From the NCBI GenBank assembly GCA_023935145.1, contig CM043698.1:143386001-143450000 (forward strand): 64,000 nt of DNA, given 5' to 3'. Under the pieces are notes generated by a model. That model saw nothing but the letters and a program-made list of their open reading frames with translations. It was not told where the DNA came from and did no database searches. Position 1 is the stretch's first letter. Each line of letters begins with the position of its first letter. A program made the translations under genes and the position numbers. Positions 24,405 to 35,072 of the stretch are shown here, piece by piece. The DNA comes from Bretschneidera sinensis. Taxonomy: Eukaryota > Streptophyta > Magnoliopsida > Brassicales > Akaniaceae.

Positions 24405-24409
24405 CATTA
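24405..24409. repeat. Target site duplication CATTA, left
   Basis: CATTA immediately precedes the 5' LTR and recurs at 29686-29690 after the 3' LTR. The uninterrupted site reads CCTGCATTATTTAG in the other blocks, with a single CATTA. Confidence 0.9.
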
Positions 24410-25213
24410 TGTTGTTATTTGTCTAAGTTTCAAACATATCCAAACATGGTCTAAAGTTGGTTAAAGTCCAAATCAAAGGTGGAATATGAAATTTCAGCAA
24501 GTTAAACGGTTGCACACAAGTTTGTGCTTAAGTTTTGAGCGTGGCAAGGTCAGGCACACTGCTGTGGAAGTTTCTGCCCACAGGCAGGAGGTGTGCGCAC
24601 AGCATCAGGAGGCTGCAGCATCAGGTCACGCCGCAGCACACAGCACCACACCAAAATGCACAGCATCACTTAGAGAGAGATGAAGGGCTGAGATTAAAGG
24701 AAGAACATGATCAAAGGGTCAAGAATGATTCACAAGATTGTCCAAGAATTAAGAGGCTATAAAAAGGGTTTCTTAGCCTCATTTCAAGTGGTGAAAAAGG
24801 TGTGTGAGAGAACCACACAGGTTGTGACATTGTGAGATCATTGTAAACACAAGAGAGAACTTTGTGAGAGACATAAACACAAGAGGGACTCTTGTAGTGA
24901 GGCTGGTTGTAAAGAAGAGAGGTTAGTAGAGAATTGATAGAAAGCATTGTAATAGGTTTATCACTTTCTCGTTCTCTTCTTGGTTCTTCAAGAACTTGGA
25001 TTCTTGAAGGGGATTGCTGTAACTTTGTAAGAACCATTGAGATAGTGCAGAGAGTTCGGAGGAACTCACGGGGACGTAGGCACATTGCCGAACCTCGACA
25101 ACAAATTACTTGTCTTCTTTCTTTCTTTGATTTTCTGTTCTTGAGTTCGATTGCTGAAATTCTTTCAACAAGTCATTCAAGATCTGAGCATCTTGTCAAG
25201 GTGATTTCCAACA
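24410..25213 (+). repeat. copia-A 5' LTR
   Basis: 804 bp. A TATAAAAAGGG promoter-like box occurs at about 24759-24769 (GGCTATAAAAAGGG), so transcription would start shortly after it and continue through R-U5 into the primer site. The 23-bp stretch present in the 3' LTR near 29637-29660 is missing. Confidence 0.88.
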
Positions 25214-25250
25214 GTGGTATCAGAGCTTTGGACAGTGGTATCAGAGCACA
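25214..25250 (+). promoter_or_regulatory. Duplicated tRNA-Met primer binding site
   Basis: TGGTATCAGAGC directly follows the LTR and is repeated 22 bp later. It is complementary to the 3' end of plant initiator tRNA-Met, the usual copia primer. Body 1 on the minus strand has three such units and body 2 has two. Confidence 0.8.
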
Positions 25251-25474
25251 GCAGCTGGTTATCGGAACAAGAAGTAGAAGGTACGGAGCCAAGACTCCAA
25301 GAATCAAAGATCAAACTTCTTGGGTGATTCAATAACAGTGTAAAGATCAAGATCCGGTCGTGTTCTTGAAGGTTGATTCAAGAACGGTGTTAAAGATCCA
25401 TCTTCGATCTGTGTTCTTGAGGTTGAAGAAAGTAGTTGTGGTTAGTGCACAAATCTGGGATCTTGTCCTTAAAA

Positions 25475-28400
25475 GATGGCTTCAAATTTCTGTGTGGAGA
25501 AGTTTGATGGAAATGAGGACTTTACCCTATGGAAGCGGAAGATCAAGGCGGTTCTCATGCAGCAGAAAGTGGACTTGGCTATTTATAGAAGATGATGCTT
25601 TTCAGCAAGTGTCACGGAGGACCAGCGGACCGAGATGAAGAAGATGGCTTACAGCACCATTTTCTTGCACATGTCGGACATTGTCATAAGGGAATGCAGA
25701 GACTCGGAAGATCCAGCTGCATTATGGAAGAAACTAGATGAATTGTTTCTTGCCAAGACACTCCCACATAAGAGGTATCTTCGGAAACGAATCTTTGCTT
25801 TTAAATTTGATCCTAAGAAAGAGTTGCAAGATGATCTTGATGCCAAGATAAGGAGTGCATCAAGTGGTAAAGGGCTGTTCTTTAAAAGAAGGCCATCAAC
25901 TTGGTATGGCAGCAACCATGGCTACTACCGGGACAGAGGTAGAGGAGAGAGCCATGGGAGAGTGCACAGTAGCATGTATGGCTACTACCGGGACAGAGGT
26001 AGAGGAGAGAGCCATAGGAGAGTGCACAACAGCATGCATGGCTACTACCAGGACAGAGGTAGAGGAGAAAGCTATGGGAGAATGCATTCCAAACTGAGAT
26101 TTGGAGGGAAGAGCTGCTACTACTGCCATAAAGAGGGTCATGTCAAGAAAGATTGCAAGAAGATGACAAGGGATAGAGGAGGAAGCCATACCAAGAATGG
26201 AGAGGCTTCGGTTGCCAAAACAGAACAGCAAGATGATGATGTTCTTGTTGTGTGCTCAAGTGTGAGCAAGGGGAAATAAGGCAGCGGAAAATGGATCCTA
26301 GACTCCGGGTGCACTCATCATATGAGCCCTCACAAAGAATGGTTCAAGAATTTCAAGAAGATCAATGATGGAATGGTCTTCTTGGGGAATGATAATTCTT
26401 GCCAAGTGAGAGGGATTGGAGACATCCAATTGAGGATGTTTGATGGAGTCACAAGGCTGCTGGAAAATGTGAGGTATGTTCCAGATTTGAAGAGGAACTT
26501 GATCTCATTGGGGTAGCTGGATTCAATGGGCTATACATGCAAGATAGATGGAGGAAAGATCAAGGTGGCCAAGGGATCTTTGGTAGTGATCAAGGCAGCA
26601 AGAAACGATGGACTCTATGAGATGATCGGAGAAACATAAACCAATGATCAAGCAGCAAGCTTGATGGCTGAGCTGGACAAGGCAGCCCTTTGGCACACTC
26701 GCTTAAGACACATGAGCGAAAAGGGCCTGCAAGTGCTTAGCAAGGAAGGTCTACTTGGTGGTGACAAAGTAGAAAAACTGGATTTTTATGAAAGCTGCGC
26801 TCTTGGGCAGCAACATCGGGTCAGCTTCAACATCGGAGTGCACAAGTTTAAGGGTATTCTTGACTACATTCATGCAGACCTTTGGGGACCAGCGAGGACA
26901 CCAACACAGGGAGGTAACATTTACTTTCTGTCTTTAATTGATGATTATTCAAGAAAAGTGTGGGTTTATTTGGTGAAAAATAAATCAGATGTATTGAATA
27001 AGTTAGTGGTGTGGAAAGGGCTGGTTGAGACTCAAATGGGTAGAGTAGTTAAGGGGATAAGAACCGATAATGGCTTAGAAATTTTTAACCAAGAACTTGA
27101 TCAATTCTGTAGGTTAAATGACATTCTAAGACATAGGACGGTTGTGGAAACTCCTCAGCAAAATGGAGTTGCTGAGTTGATGAATAAGACCCTTATGAAA
27201 AAAGTTAGGTGCACGCTAATAGGATCCGGGTTGCCAAAATATTTTTGGGGAGAAGCTGTAGCTACAGCTGCATACTTGGTGAATAGATCACCCTCTAGAG
27301 CAATAGAGCTCAAGACTCCCATAGAGATGTGGAGTGGAAAACCCCCTGAGTTGGACAACCTTAGGACTTTTGGGTGTGCTGCGTATGCACAACAAAAGGA
27401 TGATGGACTTAGCCCAGGATCTAGAAAGTGTGTGTTTCTAGGATATGGGGAAGGGGCTAAGGGATATAGGTTGTGGTCCTTAGAAAAAGAAGGATTAAAA
27501 CTCATAATAAGTAGGGATGTTAATTTTAATGAATTGTTATTTCCCTACTTGGAGAAAACTAACCCTGCAGGGGCTAGTGAGCAAACCAATTCAGAAATTG
27601 TTGAGCATAGCATCAAGGGAGATTTTGTTCAGGTAGAGCAAAGGAGACAAGAAGGTTCGGACCAGGTAGAGCCCTTGGATGATTGCCAAGCTCAAGAAAC
27701 TCAAGAAGAGGCTGAACAAGAAAAGGATGCTGTAGCAAGTCGGAAGGACTTTCAACTCACAAGAGACCGGGAAAGAAGGCTGGTCGGACCACCTTCAAGA
27801 TGTGGGTTTGCGGATGCTGCGGATGCAGCAGCTCCTTGGACAGAAGGAGAGATGAGTGAACAAGAAACTTACACGGTGGCCATGGAGTGTAAGGATTCGT
27901 CAAAGTGGCAGCTAGCTATGGAGGAAGAAATGGATTCTTTGAGGAAGAACAACTTTTGGGAATTGGTGAAAATTCTAGGAAATCAGAAAGTTGTGGAATG
28001 TAAGTGCACTTACAAGATCAAAGAAGGGTGCCCTCCAAGAGATGAAGTCTGGAACAAGGCTAGGCTAGTGGCGAATGGGTTCACGAGAAGAGAAGACATA
28101 GGTTTCACAGAAACTTTCTCACCTGGACACAAGGTGGAGAAGATGGTGAGTATCCTCACCTATGTCATTGATGGGCTGTTAGTTTGGAACAGCAGGAAGA
28201 GGATGGAAAGGTTTACATCTCAACTCAGTGAGGAGTTCGAGAGGAAGGATCTCAGCCTTGCACAAAAGATCCTTGGGATGAGGAGAATCATCCGGGAAAG
28301 GAAGAGAAACAGGTCAAGTGTTTCTTGGGCAATGGATGTTTTCAGCAAATGTGTGAGTAATCCCGGAAAAGAGCGTTGTCTTGGGATGAAGTGGTTGCTG

Positions 28401-28775
28401 AGGTACATGGAGGCTCAGTGGCAGGCAGTGGTAGCACGCATAACAACCAGGGCAGAATGCATAGCAGCTACGGAAGCCATAAAGGAGGCTATGGGGTGCA
28501 AAGGGTTGTTGGACGAGTGGGAGGTCCTAAAAGAGCAGGTGGTGGTATCTTTGGATAGCCAAAGTGCGGGGCACTTGTGGAGGTATCCGGTGTTCCATGA
28601 GGGGACGGAGCATATGGATGTTCGGTATCATTACATTCTGAAAAATGGTACAAAAGGAAGCATTCATGTTGACAAGAAGACCACGGAGAAAAGTCCTGCA
28701 GATTTAGGCACCAAGTTTCTACCTCTAAGTAAGTTCAATCATTGCCTTGAATTACTTAGGAATGGAGTTGGTTAA
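25475..28775 (+). pseudogene. copia-A body 3: broken polyprotein lacking the RT core
   Basis: The gag ATG is at 25475 (MASNFCVEKFDGNED). A frameshift near 25582 (ATTTATAGAAGATG) is followed by the open piece 25635-26279, which holds the 20-residue gag repeats and knuckle CYYCHKEGHVKKDC. Stops follow at about 26277, 26514 and 26636. The piece 26661-28775 (704 codons) then runs open through integrase (HADLWGP, RTDNG, QQNGVAE) to the C-terminal RNase H motifs and ADLGTKFLPLSKF. The RT deletion is identical to bodies 1 and 2 (FSPGHKVEK joined to SILTYVIDGLL). The purine tract AAAGGTAGAGAT precedes the 3' LTR. Confidence 0.88.
25916..26095 (+). repeat. Three 60-bp in-frame repeats in copia-A gag
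   Basis: Three tandem 60-bp units encode GYYRDRGRGESHGRVHSSM-type peptides just before the zinc knuckle. The same three-unit arrays occur in bodies 1 (about 15105-15296) and 2 (about 19650-19840). The arginine-rich basic peptides would fit RNA binding next to the knuckle, which is inference. Confidence 0.8.
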
Positions 28776-28858
28776 TTGGTAACTCAATATGAGTTTGGAT
28801 CCCGAAGCTTTCTGCACAATAGTTCAGATTTTTTGAACACTTAGACAAAGGTAGAGAT

Positions 28859-29685
28859 TGTTGTTATTTGTCTAAGTTTCAAACATATCCAAACATGGTC
28901 TAAAGTTGGTTAAAGTCCAAATCAAAGGAGGAGTATGAAATTTCAGCAAGTTAAACGGTTGCACACAAGTGTGTGCTTAAGTTTTGAGCGTGGCAAGGTT
29001 AGGCACACTGCTGTGGAAGTTTCTGCCCACAGGCAGGAGGTGTGCGCACAGCATCAGGAGGCTGCAGCATCAGGTCACGCCGCAGCACACAGCACCACAC
29101 CAAAACGCACAGCATCACTTGGAGAGTGATGAAGGGCTGAGATTAAAGGAAGAACATGATCAAAGGGTCAAGAATGATTCACAAGATTGTCCAAGAATTA
29201 AGAGGCTATAAAAAGGGTTTCTTAGCCCCATTTCAAGTGGTGAAAAAGGTGTGTGAGAGAACCACACAGGTTGTGACATTGTGAGATCATTGTAAACACA
29301 AGAGAGAATTTTGTGAGAGACATAAGCACAAGAGGGACTCTTGTAGTGAGGCCGGTTGTAAAGAAGAGAGGTTAGTAGAGAATTGATAGAAAGCATTGTA
29401 ATAGGTTTATCACTTTCTCGTTCTCTTCTTGGTTCTTCAAGAACTTGGATTCTTGAAGGGGATTGCTGTAACTTTGTAAGAACCATTGAGATAGTGCAGA
29501 GAGTTCGGAGGAACTCATGGGGACGTAGGCACATTGCCGAACCTCGACAACAAATTACTTGTCTTCTTTCTTTCTTTGATTTTCTGTTCTTGAGTTCGAT
29601 TGCTGAAATTCTTTCTACAAGTCGTTCAAGACTTGGGTGTTTGGAAGATCACCACCTGGGCATCTTGTCAAGGTGATTTCCAACA
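28859..29685 (+). repeat. copia-A 3' LTR
   Basis: 827 bp, from TGTTGTTATTTG to TTTCCAACA, short LTR type. The GGCTATAAAAAGGG promoter-like box recurs near 29204. It is followed by the CATTA target duplication at 29686-29690 and then by block DNA (TTTAGTATC). Confidence 0.9.
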
Positions 29686-29993
29686 CATTATTTAGTATCT
29701 ATTACCACAAAAGACTTTAAATCCAAGGTCTACTAGACACTATAACAAGACCATATGTCATTTCTCATTAATCAGTTATGTTAATGACCATGCAGAGCCA
29801 TTAAACAAAAGAGGAACTTGTAGAAGAGAGTAGCCTTTCTCCTTTCCTCCTCCCTAATCATGGTTTTAGTTATTACAATCATCATCATCTTAACATACAG
29901 ACTTATCTCCGCATGCTTTTTTGGAATCAACATGCGACCCGTCCGGGGATCAGAATCACTTGCAGTCAAGATTTTGTTGAATAAAGAGACAAG

Positions 29994-30265
29994 TTGATGC
30001 TCTCTGGTCTCTATAGGCTTCTGACCATTTGGTTCAGAGGTTGATGATGTTGGATCGGCCCCACAGTTTCCTGCAACTGAACACCAACATAGAGTTAGTA
30101 GTCAATGAAAAACAATGATCATCCAGTATTTGATGCTCTCTGGTCTCTATAGGCTTCTGACCATTTGGTTCAGAGGTTGATGATGTTGGATCGGCCCCAC
30201 AGTTTCCTGCAACTGAACACCAACATAGAGTTAGTAGTCAATGAAAAACAATGATCATCCAGTAT
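29994..30265. repeat. 136-bp tandem duplication within B3 copy 2
   Basis: The text starting TTGATGCTCTCTGGTCTC at 29994 recurs at 30130, ending AATGATCATCCAGTAT both times. It duplicates the 5' half of exon 4 together with its acceptor. The other B3 copies have one copy of it. Confidence 0.85.
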
Positions 30266-31742
30266 AACAGCTTAAAATTGCAAGCTATAAATATACTTTT
30301 TGAAAGAAAAAAAGACCGCACTTCAATGGAATAGGGTGCTCTTATATATGCACAAGAACCTAACTATAAAAGGAAACAAAATATTGAGTCCTCAAACAAA
30401 TCAAAATCCCTCAAATAGAATCCCTAATTTTAAACCTATTTCTGTAATATTCCGTTTAAAATCCTTGATCAGTACTCCATAGTAATCACCCTTCTAGATA
30501 GAAGAGTCGGAAAGAAACACACAATTCCATGTTACTTCCTTGGTTTGTCACGGACAAGAAAAAAGAAAGAAGACTCTGAGCTTGCAATAGGTCACATTTA
30601 AATTCAAGACAAATTAGGTAGAACATTTATTATAAGCTAAAAGCCTTTCACTCCATCAAGGGTTTTTATAATTTTCAAACTTATCTCCACCTTCCTTTAA
30701 ACCATAGAGAGCAAAATGAAGGAATTTATCTTCCTTTCTCCTTAAAGCAATAAAATAAATATTTCCTCTTCTATAAGATATTTTTTATTCAAACAGTACA
30801 TCAACATTTTCTTGTATAAAATCTGGCATGACAGGTTAAAGCTTCAACAGATTGATTGAACAAATAGATTACCAATGTCCTTTAATTCCAATGATGGGGT
30901 AGACCGTTGCCCAGCAATTTCTCTGTCCGAGTTAACAGAAGAGTCAACTCAAGACGGGCCCCTCAATGATGAGCATTCCATGCCTTTTATGCCACCGACA
31001 TCCAATATTATATGTGTATATCTTGACATAATGCATCCACAGTGAATTGCCTGGGCAGGAAAATGAAGTATTAGCGTATAGAGAATATAGAGTAGTAATC
31101 AAAAGCGAGTTCTTTGATTAAGAATAATCAGGATATAAATCCACAGGAGAGAGACACAATATGACCACCCATAAAGGCCAGCCAGGGGAAAATGTGCAAC
31201 AGCAATAAGAAGTTCAATATACCTTTTCGCAAGTAACAAAATTTCTCCAGCCATTATCATTCAAGTGAAAGATATTCCAAAATCTTCCCTCCTCATAAGC
31301 AGAGGTGAATTTGCAAAGACTTAAGTCAATTAATCATAAACAGTGTGGGAAAGGAAGAAGATTCAATCAAATTTACAATCCCATCACAAGCTTTACCATG
31401 AAGACAATCAAGACGCACAAGTGAAAATAAAACGAGTACTTTGCCGGGAGTACCGACAATTCATCTAATAGGCAATATTAAAATTTATAAACTTGTTCGC
31501 ATGTGATTTTGAGTAAAAATCTAATTCTGCAATAAGATCCCTCCTGAATATAAAGTTATGCACAAAAGGTGATCACACCAAATAAGGGAAGTTATGATAG
31601 AGGGGAGAAAAGAAGAAAAAGTAAAAGAAAGTCAAAGAAACTTCGTAGGGAAAAACCTTATTGAAACAACGTATGTTTGTGAATGGTGAAATATGTCAAA
31701 GATTTGCTTATGCAAAGTCATAAAGTTATTATTCATGTCAAA

Positions 31743-31897
31743 CGCATGCACGTACATGCGCACACAAAAATATGCATGTGCGCATGTACGTGCACACAAA
31801 AATATGCATGTGCGCATACATGCGCACACAAAAACATGCATGTTCACGTATATGCACACACAAAAGGATGCACGTGTACGTACTTGCACACACAATA
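31743..31897. repeat. Alternating purine-pyrimidine minisatellite (block 2)
   Basis: This is the longest version of the array at 9340-9475. It has about five loose units containing ACATGCGCACACAAAAATAT and GCATGTGCGCATGTACGTGC. The repeated-looking open frames here (His/Cys/Ala-rich on both strands) are by-products of the repeat and not genes. Confidence 0.7.
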
Positions 31898-33782
31898 GCA
31901 CGTGTTGACACAACAATATTTTCAAGGAAAAAAGCATCAGGCAAAGGCAACACCTTCCAGTATAAGGGAAAGCGATAGACATAAGGAAAAGAAATCTTAG
32001 AATAGACATCAGTTGCTTGCTATCAACGATCCAGAAATATGAACTTGAATATATTGGTAATGTAATAAAATCGAATTGATGCCTGATGAAGAGACACATC
32101 TTTGAAAATATACTATTCTCGCAAAGTGATGGAACAAATGAATAAAAAGAGAAAGAGGACCACTCATACCGAAAAACATCAAAAGACACCTAATACTACT
32201 TTTAGAGAAAAACTTAGATTAGATAGTTTAACACAACTCTTTTATGCCACTTGTATAATAAGACATGAATAGCCAAACAAATGCATGAAAAATTTACAAC
32301 CAACAGTAGCCCATAACAGCCCATTAGCTAAATGCATTCAGAACTTGATGTGGAATTTTGAATCTAAACAATCATTTCATTGTATTATTGGTATCTATCT
32401 ATTTTCCTACCTTTTAACCCTAATGACCTGAAAAGTTAATAATATTCACTATTCAGTAAAAAATTGTTTATACTCAACAAAAGGGTAATGGAAAGGGGAA
32501 GTAGAGTGAAGAGAAACGGTTTTAGGCAAGAATTCTTTGGAGGAGAGATAAACTACCGATTTAATACTACAATCCAGGTACAAAACAATAAAGTGGTTGC
32601 AGCATTATTCTACCTAGAACAAAAATGATGTTGTTTTAATATGTGAAGCTAGAACTAGATCATTTCACGACAGAACTATAAATGCAAAATGGTAACTTAT
32701 TAAAAAAATGGAAAAACGGTAAGGTTAACATTTACCAACCATGCTGAAAAACAGTTTTGCTTACCTTTTTCTTTTCCTGATAGTACAGAGAAAATAAATC
32801 ATTCTTGAAAAAATAAATACCATTACCACAAATTCCAGTACATAACTATGGCTAAATTCATTTTTTTTTTGGTAGTGCTACCAAGGCGGTGTCAAATTCA
32901 TTTTAAGCTAAGAGGAAAAGTTTCTTTGTCTGATAGTTAATTAACTATTTAATTCGCATTAAACTTGGTTGTACTTAATGATGGGTTGAATATATGAATT
33001 TTTCAGCATAGAACATAAATTTGTCTATCATATATCCTTTTCATGTGAAAATTATAAATCATTTAATATATACCTATTTCACTCTCATCCACAAATTCAA
33101 ATCATGAGCAATAATGACTACAGCAGGAAGAAGTTAAAAAAGAAGGAACTACAACATATCAATGGCCTAATAATATACTGGTTTTCTTCCTCCTTCGCTG
33201 AGAACCATTCTGCCTTCTTCCAAACAGGAAAAAAATTTGAATTGTGAATTGGATGAGTTTTCCACTGATCACATATGACAAGATCTAATGATTTGGGAAA
33301 TTGATGATACTTTTAGTTTTAGCTAATTAATTTGAGGTGGAGTCTTGAGAAAGAAAGCAAGAGTACCATCAGAAATAAGGTCTATTGCGGTAAACCTTCC
33401 ACTGTTTGTTAATAAAACTGAACGACTAGAGGGACATAAAGGATGGATTCTATCAAGTATAAACTTGTTCTAGAAATTATTCAAGACTCCCATCTTCAGG
33501 TTTGACACATACATAGGTACATAGTTTAGTTCTTCCTAAGTCGTGAACGAGTGTCAATCATTTATTCCTAAAAAATGTAAGGAGAGTGGAAGTTACTACT
33601 GCACTTTCCTTAAGGCCAGCCTGTTAGACTTACTTTGGTTACTAGACTTACATTGCAGTGAAGAGACAACTTCAAAAATGTACAACTCGATAGCATTCAA
33701 AAAGGTTTCTATATGATTTCTATAAAACACGAAAATGAGTTCACCACCATAAGATATTAGTGGTTGTTAGCTATTATAATTT

Positions 33783-33860
33783 CACTAAAAAGATATCACA
33801 ATTAGCATCATTTTTTGCAACAAAATTTATTTGCTGCAAAAACTATAGTTTTTTTTAGTG
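33783..33860. mobile_element. 78-bp foldback element with CACTA ends
   Basis: It starts CACTAAAAAGATATC and ends CTATAGTTTTTTTTAGTG, so the ends are inverted CACTAAAA repeats. TAATTT lies directly on both sides. Equivalent copies are near 49769 and 54594. The small size and CACTA ends suggest a deletion derivative of a CACTA transposon. The usual target duplication of that class is 3 bp, so the 6-bp match is partly coincidental or the class is wrong. Confidence 0.45.
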
Positions 33861-35072
33861 TAATTTTATTTCATTGCAACAAACGTAACTCATTGCAACA
33901 TCATTGCTTTCTGTTGCCATATTCTTAATCTACTGCAGCATCATGGTGTCATGGTGCTACATGTCTACTGATGGCAACATCTTTTTTCTTGCTGCTCTTA
34001 ACCTATTTCTTGTTGCTATATAACAAATTTCATGCGGGTTACACTCCAAGCCAAGAACAGATTCTTTTATGTTATTTCACCCTTCCAAGATCAAAACCAT
34101 TTCATGCAGTTCTCATATTGCCCACTGCATAAGGATCATGATTCCTAATCATCATTTTTACATCCTTTCTCAAACAAAGTACAAGGTTCTTTCAAAATAT
34201 TTAGTTTCACTTAATACTGGATGATTGTTTAATACTTTAGGTTACCTACTTTTGTACTTTCTTGACAGTATTCATTCTTTCATATTTGTAGATAAACATT
34301 AACATTTAACAATGCTGGCCTAAATTTTGATAATTGTTTTAAATAGAATCTACAATTTCATAGTTTCATCACAATTAAAGTACGTGTATGGACATTTTTT
34401 TGTTATTTCTTAATGAAATATGTGCAAATAAAAGAATATGGTCCATTAAATCCTAGATAAATTTACGTAATCTCACACAGGTTTTTGTGCCACCTACAAA
34501 AATTTTAGTAAAGGCAAGAGTTTTCCTTGTAATGTGTTTCTTCACATACCACATGAATGTGAATCCAAGATCTAAACACCCATAAAATCAGTCTTGAGCC
34601 TAATAGTGACAGCCTAAGAGAAGGAGTCAATTCAAGAGGACCTCTATCACTGAACTAAAATATTCTATTGGTAGCAAATCAGATACTTCATCTAACTTGT
34701 AAATGCACTGATTCTTTTTTTGTTGGGGTGTTGGAGTGTTATCATGAATTCACTCTTACCCAATTAAACAATTTATACAAGAATTACATCATCAAAATAC
34801 AAAGAGGACATGAAAACTGAAAATTATCAACATCAACATTAAAAATAAAAGCAACGGAGCTAGCAACTAGTGCTGACAAATGACAGCAACAAGAACAATT
34901 TCAAGAGAGATCACTCCCCTCCTTTCCTTTATTATTCCTCTGTACAACTTCTACAATCTATAGTTCTTCCAGTTTCAACTACCACAAACACTAAGCAACA
35001 CAAGTATAGAAGGGACAACTACAGCAGTAGTCACATAGACTTCTTGCCATTTACTCCTTCTGCTTCCTCTTT

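Larger units (their letters stand above)
21358..24409. repeat. Segmental duplication block 2, left part
   Basis: Bases 21358-24409 match 4205-7260 and 58930-61985. The block contains a Mutator-like element copy, AT-rich intergenic DNA with no gene recognised (22284-23190 and 23460-23760), the GAGCTC-rich repeat near 23190, and exons 6 and 5 of B3 copy 2. It is interrupted at 24410 by the full-length copia-A insertion and resumes at 29686. Confidence 0.85.
24410..29685 (+). mobile_element. copia-A full-length insertion with target site duplication
   Basis: Two LTRs (24410-25213 and 28859-29685) flank a 3.65-kb body, with CATTA on both sides. The LTRs start TGTTGTTATTTG and end TTTCCAACA. Both are the short type. 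They are close but not identical: I count four differences in the first ~150 bases, and the 5' LTR lacks 23 bp near its end. The insertion lies in an intron of B3 copy 2, in the orientation opposite to that gene. It is younger than the segmental duplication, because the other blocks have the empty site. Confidence 0.93.
23761..31304 (-). pseudogene. VAL-like B3 gene copy 2, split by a retrotransposon and multiply broken
   Basis: Exon positions on the minus strand: exon 2 31223-31304, exon 3 30873-31050, exon 4 29907-30076, exon 5 24227-24401, exon 6 23761-23846. Lesions: exon 2 acceptor AG changed to AC; zinc ligands Cys53 to Trp and Cys66 to Phe; stop TGA in exon 3 at 30949-30951; exon 4 donor GT changed to AT; stop TAA in the B3 part of exon 5 at 24372-24374. 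The intron between exons 4 and 5 holds the 5.3-kb copia-A insertion, three bases before the exon 5 acceptor AG. Exon 1 is absent: the block ends at 35072 in copia-B DNA. The copy is dead, and sequence similarity shows its origin clearly. Confidence 0.9.
29686..35072. repeat. Segmental duplication block 2, right part
   Basis: The match to block 1 resumes at 29691 and continues through exons 4, 3 and 2 of B3 copy 2 and most of intron 1, up to the position equivalent to 55888, where copia-B sequence starts. About 430 bp of intron present at 52536-53000 are missing near 32250. From 31305 to 35072 I see no exon, only AT-rich intron with the minisatellite and the CACTA-ended hairpin. Confidence 0.85.

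Noticed and set aside
24711..25085. A 124-codon frame on the minus strand of each LTR, and a 97-codon frame on the plus strand
   Set aside because: They recur only because the LTRs are near-identical. They cross the R/U5 region, lack any domain, and differ by length-neutral changes without frame constraint. The solo LTR copy has a stop changing its length.
31683..31978. His/Cys/Ala-rich open frames on both strands over the minisatellites, which look like zinc-rich repeats
   Set aside because: All three frames are open because of the repeat composition, and the frames break outside the array.
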